Origin: UBA10347 sp905182135
GTDB lineage: Bacteria; Actinomycetota; Acidimicrobiia; Acidimicrobiales; UBA10347
Length of the DNA stretch: 64,000 nt
Assembly (NCBI GenBank): GCA_963925805.1
Contig: CAWUSE010000023.1
Coordinates: forward strand, 1-64,000
Reading direction: 5' to 3'
In this document: positions 54,671 to 62,874 of the stretch, piece after piece
Position numbering within the stretch: the first letter of the stretch is position 1
Layout of the letters: every line of letters begins with the position of its first letter
Notes under the pieces: model-generated
Seen by the model: the letters and a program-made list of their open reading frames with translations, nothing else
The model's database searches: none
What the model was told of the DNA's origin: nothing
Translations under genes and position numbers: made by a program

Positions 54671-54796
54671 GACTCCAGTTGAGTAAGCGGACTGCCACGG
54701 GGAACAGGGGACCAATGATGGTTTTCAACGCTCAGAAAAAGCAGTTCCGTCTAGGAGTCACACGGACTCGCTCTGGGATGGGACATTCGGTTTCTC

Positions 54797-55219
54797 GTGG
54801 AATTCTTCGGCGCATACCAGCACCGCATCGATGCCAAAGGGCGCGTCGCTCTGCCTGCGGTTTTTCGCGACGGTTTCGGTGACCAACGCGTTTGCTACAT
54901 CGCCGCAGAAACCAGTCAACAGTGCCTCACCGTGTACCCCGCAGATGAATTCAGGCTCATGGTTGGGCGGCTGCAAGAGGCCAAACGCGAAGGTCGCTTT
55001 ACGCAACGCCAGCTTACAAACTTCATGGCAGCGGTCTCTCAGTCATCGATCGACGCTCAGGGCCGGATCAACCTGCCTGATCACTTACGAAATTTCGCGA
55101 GCATCGATAGGGACGTCACGCTCATCGGCGCAGCCAATCACATCGCTGTATTCCCCGTTGATGTTCATAGCCCCGAGGCCGCCCTCGCTGACCTCATCGA
55201 CATCAGCGACCTGTTATGA
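54797..55219 (+). CDS. mraZ: Transcriptional regulator MraZ
   Basis: The 140-residue protein has two AbrB-like/MraZ domains: EFFGAYQHRIDAKGRVALPAVF at the N-terminus and SQSSIDAQGRINLPDHLRNFA in the second half. MraZ is a DNA-binding regulator of the division/cell-wall cluster, whose operator pattern is present upstream. GTG 54797 gives the family start. No ribosome-binding site is obvious. It is the first gene of the dcw cluster. Confidence 0.95.
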   Translation: MEFFGAYQHRIDAKGRVALPAVFRDGFGDQRVCYIAAETSQQCLTVYPADEFRLMVGRLQEAKREGRFTQRQLTNFMAAVSQSSIDAQGRINLPDHLRNFASIDRDVTLIGAANHIAVFPVDVHSPEAALADLIDISDLL

Positions 55220-55386
55220 GCCTCGCCGGCGCAACTTCACTGCGCTCGAGTTGCCGTGCAGGAACGCCCTCTGCATGGCAATCGCCCCAACGTCACTCAG
55301 GTCAAAAAATCTCTAACAGCACAGACAGTCAGAAAAGAGACCAGAAAAGAAACCAAGGCGAAACGACGCTTCGCTTACGAGGAATA

Positions 55387-55510
55387 CGGCCCATGGGTCG
55401 TTCCTCGAAGGACACGATGGAGAGCTCCTACTCCGCCCGCTTGCCATCGAGTCTATCCTGGAGACAAAACCGGGAAGACACCAGTTCTTCGGGGAACGAC
55501 CGATGGGCCG
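55387..55510 (+). ncRNA. Structured RNA leader before rsmH (mraW-motif-like)
   Basis: An 18-bp inverted repeat (55387-55404 with 55493-55510) has one mismatch: CGGCCCATGGGTCGTTCC against GGAACGACCGATGGGCCG. Inside it are two hairpins. One pairs AGGA..CGATGG (55409-55420) with CCATCG..TCCT (55444-55459). The other is GAAGA-N7-TCTTC (55474-55490). Together they form a three-way junction. A conserved mraW leader RNA has been described in actinomycetes, and this position fits it; identity to that motif was not tested. The remaining leader shows no gene. Confidence 0.6.
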
Positions 55511-55570
55511 CTCCCGTTTCTTTCTCAATTGGGGAGTCGCTTCGATTCATCCCTTTTGAAGACTGTCATC

Positions 55571-56632
55571 ATGCTGGCGGACGTGCGGGTGAAGCTGCGC
55601 GCAGAGCCGCAAAGCAACCAGCGCGCAGAGCCGCAAAGCAACCAGCGCGCAGCGAAGTCGCTGTTGCGGGAAAAGCGGCGCAGCGAAGTTCCGCCGGCGA
55701 GCAACACTGTGTTTGAGCATGAACCCGTGATGCTTGCGGAGATAGTCGACGTTTTAGGCCAGGTTCCGACCGGCGTGTACGTCGACGCCACGCTGGGTGG
55801 TGCAGGGCATGCAACAGCGCTACTTGAACGACGAGAAGATATGTCACTCATCGGGATCGACCGAGACCCCGTCGCACGAGCCGCCGCATCACAACGCCTG
55901 GAACACTTTGGCGAACGGGCCACTGTGGTCGCTGGACGGTTCGACGCTATTGCGGAACTCGTTGCTTCATGCGAACCGCACGGGCCCGTGACTGGTGTGT
56001 TGTTTGACTTAGGTGTCAGTTCACCCCAGTTCGACGACGGCGAACGAGGTTTCAGCTACCGCTATGACGCTCCGCTTGACATGCGCATGAATCAAAATGA
56101 CTCACTCACGGCAGCCGAGATCGTCAATACCTGGTCGCACCAGGATCTGACTCGCTTGCTGCGGGATGCCGCCGACGAACGGTTCGCCTCTCGTATCGCC
56201 GCTCGACTAATCGACAACCGTCCAATCGCAACGACTGCCAAGCTGGCTGAGATCGTCACCAACGCTATTCCAGCCGCAACTCGACGTACCGGCGGCCACC
56301 CGGCTAAGCGGACATTCCAAGCGCTCCGTATAGCGGTGAACGACGAGTTGGCTCAGATCCGTAACGCTGTGGGCGATGCGATCGATCTGCTCGAAGTTGG
56401 CGGTCGGGGAGCGGTGCTGTCCTATCACTCTGGCGAAGACCGCCTGGTAAAGAAGGCCATCACGCTTGCTGAAACGGGCGGATGCAAGTGCCCACCTCGG
56501 CTGCCCTGCGGGTGTGGTGCTGATCATAAGGTCCGTCCACTTCCTCCCAAGCTTCGTCGGGCGACACAAGAAGAAAAAGACAGAAACCCCCGTAGCTCAA
56601 GCGCGCTATTTCGCTGCTTCGAACGGATCTAA
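55571..56632 (+). CDS. rsmH: 16S rRNA (cytosine-N4) methyltransferase RsmH
   Basis: The enzyme methylates C1402 of 16S rRNA (N4). Motifs are VFEHEPVMLAEIVDVL, VDATLGGAGHATALL (SAM site), DLGVSSPQFDDGERGFSYR, PLDMRMNQ and the C-terminal RPLPPKLRRATQEEKDRNPR. The core is complete. The annotated ATG 55571 gives 353 residues with an N-terminal tail that contains two tandem 8-residue repeats. GTG 55709 (VFEHEPVM) would give 307 residues, close to the family length, and may be the real start. The structured leader lies just upstream. Confidence 0.92.
   Translation: MLADVRVKLRAEPQSNQRAEPQSNQRAAKSLLREKRRSEVPPASNTVFEHEPVMLAEIVDVLGQVPTGVYVDATLGGAGHATALLERREDMSLIGIDRDPVARAAASQRLEHFGERATVVAGRFDAIAELVASCEPHGPVTGVLFDLGVSSPQFDDGERGFSYRYDAPLDMRMNQNDSLTAAEIVNTWSHQDLTRLLRDAADERFASRIAARLIDNRPIATTAKLAEIVTNAIPAATRRTGGHPAKRTFQALRIAVNDELAQIRNAVGDAIDLLEVGGRGAVLSYHSGEDRLVKKAITLAETGGCKCPPRLPCGCGADHKVRPLPPKLRRATQEEKDRNPRSSSALFRCFERI
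55597..55652. repeat. Tandem 24-bp duplication at the 5' end of rsmH
   Basis: Two perfect 24-bp copies (55597-55620, 55621-55644) are followed by 8 bp of a third copy. In the rsmH frame they encode RAEPQSNQ twice. They lie in a poorly constrained N-terminal tail, or in the leader if GTG 55709 is the start. Confidence 0.95.
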
Positions 56633-56633
56633 C

Positions 56634-57062
56634 ATGGCGAACGTCACCGCGGCTCATCTGGCTGCATTACCCCAAGAACACAGCGAGCAAGCCACCCGGC
56701 GCGAGTTCGGCGTTATCGAAGGCCGTCTCGACATGGCCGCACGCATTGCCAGGTTTCTTGGAACCGCATTGCTCGTGACCTTCATAGTTGGGCTCGTCGG
56801 AGCACTGGTCTTACACGCGACCATCATTGAGAACCAGCGCGACCTCGACTCCCAACGCAGCGAAATCGCACGTATCGCGATGGACACCGAAGCGATGCAG
56901 TCCGAACTCGCAGAACTCGCAGCGCCAGCACGGATCGTTACGGACGCACGGGCCCTCGGCATGATCGAAGCGCCGTCTATTGAATATCTATCAGCGCCAG
57001 GACCGGCGCTCGATGATCGCACGCTCAGTATCGCGGCTAACCAACTGCGAGCGAACGAGTGA
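56634..57062 (+). CDS. ftsL: FtsL-like cell-division protein
   Basis: The 142-residue bitopic protein has a short cytoplasmic part, one transmembrane helix (about residues 42-64, LGTALLVTFIVGLVGALVLH) and a periplasmic coiled coil (DLDSQRSEIARIAMDTEAMQ). It ends with a short segment ALGMIEAPSIEYL, as in FtsL/DivIC proteins. Position between rsmH and ftsI supports FtsL, a regulator of the FtsWI synthase. Sequence similarity alone is weak because the family is variable. The stop overlaps the ftsI GTG. Confidence 0.85.
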   Translation: MANVTAAHLAALPQEHSEQATRREFGVIEGRLDMAARIARFLGTALLVTFIVGLVGALVLHATIIENQRDLDSQRSEIARIAMDTEAMQSELAELAAPARIVTDARALGMIEAPSIEYLSAPGPALDDRTLSIAANQLRANE

Positions 57063-59068
57063 CCACACGTACCCGAACTTCCTGGGCGAACGCGCCACGA
57101 TCTCGACAGGCGCCAGGATCCAAGCTGGCACCCCGCCAGCGACAGAACCACCAGAGCAGCCAACCTCGTCAGGTCCACCATGGCCAGCGGCAGTCCACGA
57201 CTCGACGACAACCATCCACGCAGAAACACCCCAAATGGCGGATGTTTTTTGTTCTACTGGCTATGACCCTGATGGCCAGCGGCCTGACCTATCGACTGGT
57301 TGGGCTCCAACTCCGCAACGCCGAAGAATTTGTAGAGATCGGCCGTCAACAACGATTCCGGACGGTGGAGCTCGCCGGTGGGCGCGGCGATATTCTGGAC
57401 CGCAATGGCAACCCCTTGGCGACGTCGTTGGCCAGCACGTCGTTCTTCGTCGACCCGAAGTTCGTCAAAGACCCCATCGGAGATGCGGTTCGACTCGCTC
57501 CGGTGCTGAACATGCCGGTCGAAGACGTTCGCTCGATCCTTGGCAGCCAGGGCCGATTTGCGTGGCTCATCCGTCAGACAAGCGAAGCCAAGGCCGTCGA
57601 GATTTTAGCCCTCGATATCTCTGGCGTATTCACCACGTCTGAACCCGACCGCTTTCAGCCGTCTGGGCCTGCACTTGCACGTTCTGTTATCGGCAACGTT
57701 GATATTGACAGTGTTGGCCTCAGCGGCATCGAGAAGATTTACGACGATGTTCTGCAAGGCCAGCCGGGTGAGCTTTCGATCGAGATCGGTCGAGGTGGCC
57801 TCACGATTCCGGGTCAGCGCGAAGTAAGTCGCCAACCTGTGCCGGGATCCGATGTAGTTCTCACGATTGATCGTTCGCTTCAGTTCGAAGTGGAGCGAGT
57901 CCTCACCGGCCAGGTCGAAGCCATGGATGCCCAAGGTGGGGTCGTGATGGTGTCTGACCCTACGACCGGCGAAATCCTGGCAATGGCCAGTGTCGTGCGC
58001 AACGACGATGGCAAGGTCGTCAGCACTTCGCTGAACATGGGAACGTCATGGTCCTACGAACCAGGTTCGGTTATGAAGGCAATGACCTTCGGGTCGATTA
58101 TCGATGCTGGTATCGCTGATAGCGGTTCGCGCTCCATCGTGCCGGACTCTTATGACATGGGGGATTACACGTTTAGTGACTCGTCGCCGCACCCGACCTA
58201 TGAGATGACGGTGGCTGAAATCATTACTGTTTCGTCGAACGTCGGCACGGTGCGTTGGGCTGAACAACTCGGCGGCGCTCGGCTGGACACGTACCTCCGT
58301 GACTTTGGGTTCGGTAGCCCGGCGAATCTTGGTTTCCCAGGCGAAACGGCAGGCCTGATGATCCCGCCCGGCAGCTGGGGCGGTTTGGCCACAGCCACGA
58401 CAGCACTCGGTCAAGGGATCTCCGTCACGCCGGCACAAATGCTCGCGGCATACAACACGGTTGCGAACGATGGGGTCTACATCCCACTGCAAATGGTTCG
58501 GGAAGTCGTTCGTTCTGATGGAACCCATGAAGTCGCGCCTGCACCCGCAACCCGCCAGGTGATCTCGCCAAACGCCGCTGCGCAGGTGCGCAACATGCTC
58601 GAGAGTGCTGTCGCCGTTGGTACCGGCGTGAACGCCCAGGTCGATGGCTACCGCGTTGCTGGCAAGACGGGTACAGCTCGCAAGCCGCTTGAGAGTGGTC
58701 AGGGTTACGAAGACGGTGCAGGCAACTTCCGATACGTAGCGACCTTCGCCGGTTTCTTGCCAGCAGACGAACCGCAGTTGTCCATCATCGTTACGATCGA
58801 CCAGCCAACAGCATCCATCTACGCCGGTCATGTCGCCGCACCTGCGTTCGCAAATATTGCATCCTATGCAGTGCGCCATTTTGCTATTGCCCCGCCGCAA
58901 CAGATAGCGGCTGGTCAAGCATTCGTGAAGCCCAACTTTGTGGCACCCATTCGAGAAAATCGGGTCGTCAGCGAAGTTGCCGTCAGCGCTGCGCAGCGAG
59001 CTCCGGCTGAAGCCGGCCAAGGAGACGCAGCGCTGGTCGAGAGCTTCGAGCTGGATGCTGAGGGCTGA
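57059..59068 (+). CDS. ftsI: Division-specific peptidoglycan transpeptidase (PBP2b/3-like)
   Basis: The 669-residue class B penicillin-binding protein has a basic, disordered N-terminal tail (residues 1-60) and one transmembrane helix near 62-80. A dimer domain and a transpeptidase domain follow, with catalytic serine motif SVMK (in PGSVMKAMTFG), SSN in TVSSNVGTV and KTG in AGKTGTARK. It crosslinks septal peptidoglycan together with FtsW. GTG overlaps the ftsL stop by 4 bp. The C-terminus extends 30 residues beyond the usual end with an alanine-rich stretch. Confidence 0.93.
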   Translation: MTTRTRTSWANAPRSRQAPGSKLAPRQRQNHQSSQPRQVHHGQRQSTTRRQPSTQKHPKWRMFFVLLAMTLMASGLTYRLVGLQLRNAEEFVEIGRQQRFRTVELAGGRGDILDRNGNPLATSLASTSFFVDPKFVKDPIGDAVRLAPVLNMPVEDVRSILGSQGRFAWLIRQTSEAKAVEILALDISGVFTTSEPDRFQPSGPALARSVIGNVDIDSVGLSGIEKIYDDVLQGQPGELSIEIGRGGLTIPGQREVSRQPVPGSDVVLTIDRSLQFEVERVLTGQVEAMDAQGGVVMVSDPTTGEILAMASVVRNDDGKVVSTSLNMGTSWSYEPGSVMKAMTFGSIIDAGIADSGSRSIVPDSYDMGDYTFSDSSPHPTYEMTVAEIITVSSNVGTVRWAEQLGGARLDTYLRDFGFGSPANLGFPGETAGLMIPPGSWGGLATATTALGQGISVTPAQMLAAYNTVANDGVYIPLQMVREVVRSDGTHEVAPAPATRQVISPNAAAQVRNMLESAVAVGTGVNAQVDGYRVAGKTGTARKPLESGQGYEDGAGNFRYVATFAGFLPADEPQLSIIVTIDQPTASIYAGHVAAPAFANIASYAVRHFAIAPPQQIAAGQAFVKPNFVAPIRENRVVSEVAVSAAQRAPAEAGQGDAALVESFELDAEG

Positions 59069-59069
59069 A

Positions 59070-60503
59070 GTGCAGCTTCAGGATTTACGACGAGAGCTCG
59101 CATCTCTTGTTCAACTTGAGCCTGTGGGCAGTGGGTTCGCTAGAACCGACATCGTAATAAAAGAAGTCGTCCACGATTCCCGAGATGTAGTGCCTGGGGC
59201 GTTGTTTTGTGCGGTGCCTGGCCTGACCGTGGACGGGCACGACTTTATCGAAGCGGCCGTCGGTCGAGGTGCCTCTGCTGTTCTTGCGGAACGCTTGGGT
59301 GCGACCAATGCGCCACAACTTGTGACCCCTCATGTTCGTCGTTCTATGGCGTACGCCGCGGCGATCGTGCATGGGCGGCCGAGCCGGGAACTCGCAGTGT
59401 TTGGCATAACCGGTACGAATGGGAAAACCACCACGACGCAGCTATTGGACAGCATCGTGACCTCATCCGGGCGGAATTGTTCGGTGATTGGAACCCTCGG
59501 GGGCGCTCATACGACTCCCGAAAGCACTGACCTGCAGCGCCAGCTCCGTGCGCTCGTTGATCAGAGTGTTGACGTTGTGGCCCTCGAGGTCAGTTCTCAT
59601 GCGCTGGATCAGCACCGGGTCGATGCAACCGAGTTTGCCGTCGCTGCCTTCTCGAATCTGACACCAGACCATCTGGATTTCCACAAAGATATGGACTCGT
59701 ACTTCGAGGCCAAGATACAACTCTTCGACGGCCGTGCCGGCGTCGAGGTCATCAATATCGATGATCCTTGGGGAGCTCGTCTCGCGGACCAACGGCCTGA
59801 TCCAATCCGGGTCTCACTGAGCGATGTCACCATCGGCAAGGAATCACTTGCTGGTACCCGCTTCATCTGGCGCGGGCTTGACGCATGGGTCCCACTGCCC
59901 GGGCGAATGAATGTGGCGAACGCTCTGATGGCAGCCGAATCAGCGCGGGTGCTCGGTCTGAACGAAATCGACATTGTCGAAGGGCTGGCCTCGGCACCGG
60001 CGGTCCCAGGCCGTATGCAAACCGTGTTGTCCAACAACATGGCTGACATAGAGCAGCCACGACCGACCGTCGTGGTCGACTATTCACACACTCCTGACAG
60101 TATTCAACTGGCGCTAGCAACGCTACGAGCGGTAGCCCCTGGAGCCCAGTTGTCCATCGTGTTTGGTTGTGGTGGAGACCGAGACCAGCAGAAGCGGCCG
60201 CTCATGGGCCGCGCAGCCGAACTCGGGGCCGATCGCGTGTACTTGACAAGCGACAACCCTCGTTCGGAGGACCCCATCCGCATTATCGAAGATGCTCTCG
60301 CCGGGTTCGAATCGCGCGAACATGTAATCGTCGAGCCTGACCGTAAGTCCGCAATCGGGCGTGCAATCATCGACGCTGGGCCCGATGACGTTGTCCTCAT
60401 CGCAGGCAAGGGTCATGAAAAGACACAAACCATCGGCGCTGATGTGCTCTTATTTGACGACGTGAGCATCGCAGCACACATGCTTGAGGCGGATACCCCA
60501 TGA
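59070..60503 (+). CDS. murE: UDP-MurNAc-tripeptide synthetase MurE (meso-DAP type)
   Basis: The 477-residue Mur ligase adds meso-diaminopimelate to UDP-MurNAc-dipeptide. It shows FGITGTNGKTTTTQLL (ATP site), ALEVSSHALDQHRV, DYSHTPDSIQ and SDNPRSEDP, where DNPR is the meso-DAP signature. GTG 59070, 1 bp after the ftsI stop, is the preferred start; ATG 59055 would overlap ftsI. It is directly followed by mraY; murF is not between them. Confidence 0.94.
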   Translation: MQLQDLRRELASLVQLEPVGSGFARTDIVIKEVVHDSRDVVPGALFCAVPGLTVDGHDFIEAAVGRGASAVLAERLGATNAPQLVTPHVRRSMAYAAAIVHGRPSRELAVFGITGTNGKTTTTQLLDSIVTSSGRNCSVIGTLGGAHTTPESTDLQRQLRALVDQSVDVVALEVSSHALDQHRVDATEFAVAAFSNLTPDHLDFHKDMDSYFEAKIQLFDGRAGVEVINIDDPWGARLADQRPDPIRVSLSDVTIGKESLAGTRFIWRGLDAWVPLPGRMNVANALMAAESARVLGLNEIDIVEGLASAPAVPGRMQTVLSNNMADIEQPRPTVVVDYSHTPDSIQLALATLRAVAPGAQLSIVFGCGGDRDQQKRPLMGRAAELGADRVYLTSDNPRSEDPIRIIEDALAGFESREHVIVEPDRKSAIGRAIIDAGPDDVVLIAGKGHEKTQTIGADVLLFDDVSIAAHMLEADTP

Positions 60504-61537
60504 TCAGACTCCTAATTGCGGCCGGGGTCGCTCTACTGGTGTCCTTGTTCGGTACTCGTTTCCTGATCACTTGGTTGACGCACCGTAAGCTGGCCCAACC
60601 AATTCAAGAAGACGGTGTGCAGATGCACCGCGAGACCAAGGCGGGCACGCCCACGATGGGCGGCATCGCTATCGTTGCCGGCATCGTCATCGCGTATATT
60701 GTGAGCGACTTCTACAACGGCATCTATACCCGCAGTGGGCTGCTGGTCTTGTTCGCAATTGTTGGCTCGGCCGCTGTTGGGTTTCTCGACGATTGGATCA
60801 AGGTCGGCCGGGAACGTAATTTGGGGCTACGGGCCAGGACCAAATTCGGAGGACAGATTGCAGTCGCAACGACCTTCGCCGTCCTTATGGTCACTCTCAC
60901 CGACGTACACACTGAGATCTCCTTTACTCGCTGGGATTCCATCGGTATCGACTTGGGCCCAGTCGGCTGGTGCGTGTGGGCCGTTCTCCTTATGGTTGCC
61001 ACCACCAATGGCGTGAATCTCACGGATGGCCTTGACGGACTGGCTAGTGGAGCGTCGCTTTTCGCATTCGCAACCTTCACCGTCATTGGTTTCTGGATGT
61101 TTGGTCACCCGGAGATCTACGACGTTGGTCACGCGCTCGATCTGGCAGTCATTGCTGCGGCAGCCGTTGGTTCATGCGCTGGTTTCCTGTGGTGGAATGC
61201 GGCGCCCGCCCAAATTTTCATGGGCGACACGGGCTCGTTAGCTCTCGGCGCTGGCCTTTCGTCGTTAGCGCTTGCAACAAACACTCATCTTTTGCTCCCT
61301 ATCTTGGGGGCGTTGTTCGTAGCCGAAACACTGTCGGTAATTATCCAGGTTGCGGTGTTCAAACGCACCGGTAAACGCGTCTTCTTGATCGCTCCGGTCC
61401 ATCATCACTTCGAGATGCTCGGCTGGCCAGAGACACGCGTGATCATCCGGCTCTGGCTTCTCGCTGGTTTCGCTGCATCAATGGCGCTCGGTATTTTCTA
61501 CGCAGACTTCCTCTCGATCCCCGGTTCGGTCGGTTGA
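60500..61537 (+). CDS. mraY: Phospho-MurNAc-pentapeptide translocase
   Basis: The 345-residue polytopic membrane enzyme transfers phospho-MurNAc-pentapeptide to undecaprenyl phosphate, forming lipid I. Motifs are GTPTMGGIAIV, FLDDWIKVG (catalytic DD), GVNLTDGLDGLA and MGDTGSLALGAG. About ten hydrophobic helices are visible. The start overlaps the murE stop (ATGA), so translation is coupled. Confidence 0.95.
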   Translation: MIRLLIAAGVALLVSLFGTRFLITWLTHRKLAQPIQEDGVQMHRETKAGTPTMGGIAIVAGIVIAYIVSDFYNGIYTRSGLLVLFAIVGSAAVGFLDDWIKVGRERNLGLRARTKFGGQIAVATTFAVLMVTLTDVHTEISFTRWDSIGIDLGPVGWCVWAVLLMVATTNGVNLTDGLDGLASGASLFAFATFTVIGFWMFGHPEIYDVGHALDLAVIAAAAVGSCAGFLWWNAAPAQIFMGDTGSLALGAGLSSLALATNTHLLLPILGALFVAETLSVIIQVAVFKRTGKRVFLIAPVHHHFEMLGWPETRVIIRLWLLAGFAASMALGIFYADFLSIPGSVG

Positions 61538-62874
61538 TGCAGCGCATGTTGGTGGTGGGACTCGGTATTACCGGACGAGCCGTGGCCACGGCATTGCAGC
61601 AGCGCGATATAGAAGTCGTGGCACTCGACGACCAGATCTCTGACGAACTGCGGTCATGGAGCGCCGAGAATAACCTGCTCGTCAACGCTCCAGACGATGT
61701 AAACCTGGATCTGTTGCTAACTCAGGTCGATGGCGTGTTGCCAGCTCCGGGTTTGCCGGACCACCATCCGATCTTTGCGGCCGCCGCCCAGGCCAAGGCG
61801 CCGATCATGAGTGAATTTGACTTGGCAGCCCGCTGGGACGACCGCCCCGCTGTGGCGATCACGGGCACCGACGGCAAGACGACTGTCGTGACACTTGTCG
61901 AGCGCATGCTGCAACAGTCGGGTATTGCTGCAAAGGCAGTTGGTAACACAGACACCCCATGGGTCGAGGCAATCGACGACCCGTCGACCGACGTATTCGT
62001 TGTCGAAGCGTCGTCCTTCCGCCTGAGCCATAGCCAACGCTTCTCGCCAGGTATCGCCACCTGGCTGAACTTTGGACCTGATCATCTCGACGCTCATCGC
62101 GACCTAGCTGCTTATGAAGCAGCGAAGGCAACCATTTGGTCACAGCTCGGCACTGACGCTCTGGCCATCGCGAATCGTGACGACGCCATTGTTAGCTCCC
62201 GCGCATCAATGATCTTGAGTCGCGACGTCGAGACATTCGGGGCGGGCGAACCACCGTCACTTTGTGATCACGGCGTGATCGATGGCGTTCTGGTGTGCGG
62301 CGGTACCGAGCTGATTGCAATTAGCGAACTCAGCCGAACCATGCCCCACGACATCATGAACGGACTCGCCGCATCGGCAACCGCACTTCGTGCCGGTGGA
62401 CAACACACCGCAGTTGCCGAAGTGCTTCGCAACTTCACTGGGCTACCGCATCGAGTCGAGTCAATCGCCGAAATCGATGGCGTCCGCTACGTCAATGACT
62501 CAAAGGCCACCACGCCTCATGCGGCTGCAGCTGCACTTGGTGGCTTCGACTCAGTCGTACTGATTGCGGGCGGCAAAAACAAAGGACTGTCCTTTGATGA
62601 CATGGTCGCTCATAGCGACCGCATCACCCATGTAGTAGCGATCGGGGCCGCTGCTTCGGATATCGAGACAGCGTTTGCTGGGCGAGTGCCCGTGAGTGTC
62701 GCGACGTCAATGACTCAGGCGGTTTCCCAAGCGCGCGAGGTAGCGACCGCTGGCGACGTCGTTCTGCTCTCTCCCGCTTGTGCGTCCTATGACTGGTACC
62801 GCTCGTACCAGCACCGTGGCGAGGACTTCACTCAGGTGGTCCGAGCTCAGACCCGCCAGGGCATCACACCATGA
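61537..62874 (+). CDS. murD: UDP-MurNAc-L-alanine:D-glutamate ligase MurD
   Basis: The 445-residue Mur ligase has MLVVGLGITGRAVATALQ (N-terminal nucleotide-binding domain), the ATP motif ITGTDGKTTVVTLVE, the middle region LNFGPDHLDAHRDLAAYEAA, DSKATTPHAAAAAL and the C-terminal LIAGGKNKGLSFDD. It adds D-glutamate to UDP-MurNAc-L-Ala. ATG 61537 overlaps the mraY stop by 1 base. Confidence 0.94.
   Translation: MQRMLVVGLGITGRAVATALQQRDIEVVALDDQISDELRSWSAENNLLVNAPDDVNLDLLLTQVDGVLPAPGLPDHHPIFAAAAQAKAPIMSEFDLAARWDDRPAVAITGTDGKTTVVTLVERMLQQSGIAAKAVGNTDTPWVEAIDDPSTDVFVVEASSFRLSHSQRFSPGIATWLNFGPDHLDAHRDLAAYEAAKATIWSQLGTDALAIANRDDAIVSSRASMILSRDVETFGAGEPPSLCDHGVIDGVLVCGGTELIAISELSRTMPHDIMNGLAASATALRAGGQHTAVAEVLRNFTGLPHRVESIAEIDGVRYVNDSKATTPHAAAAALGGFDSVVLIAGGKNKGLSFDDMVAHSDRITHVVAIGAAASDIETAFAGRVPVSVATSMTQAVSQAREVATAGDVVLLSPACASYDWYRSYQHRGEDFTQVVRAQTRQGITP

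Noticed and set aside
55256..55570. Longer rsmH starting at 55256
   Set aside because: The translation in this stretch is not protein-like and coincides with the structured leader RNA.
58046..59020. 324-residue minus-strand frame inside ftsI
   Set aside because: It is antisense shadow of a conserved gene with clear transpeptidase motifs.
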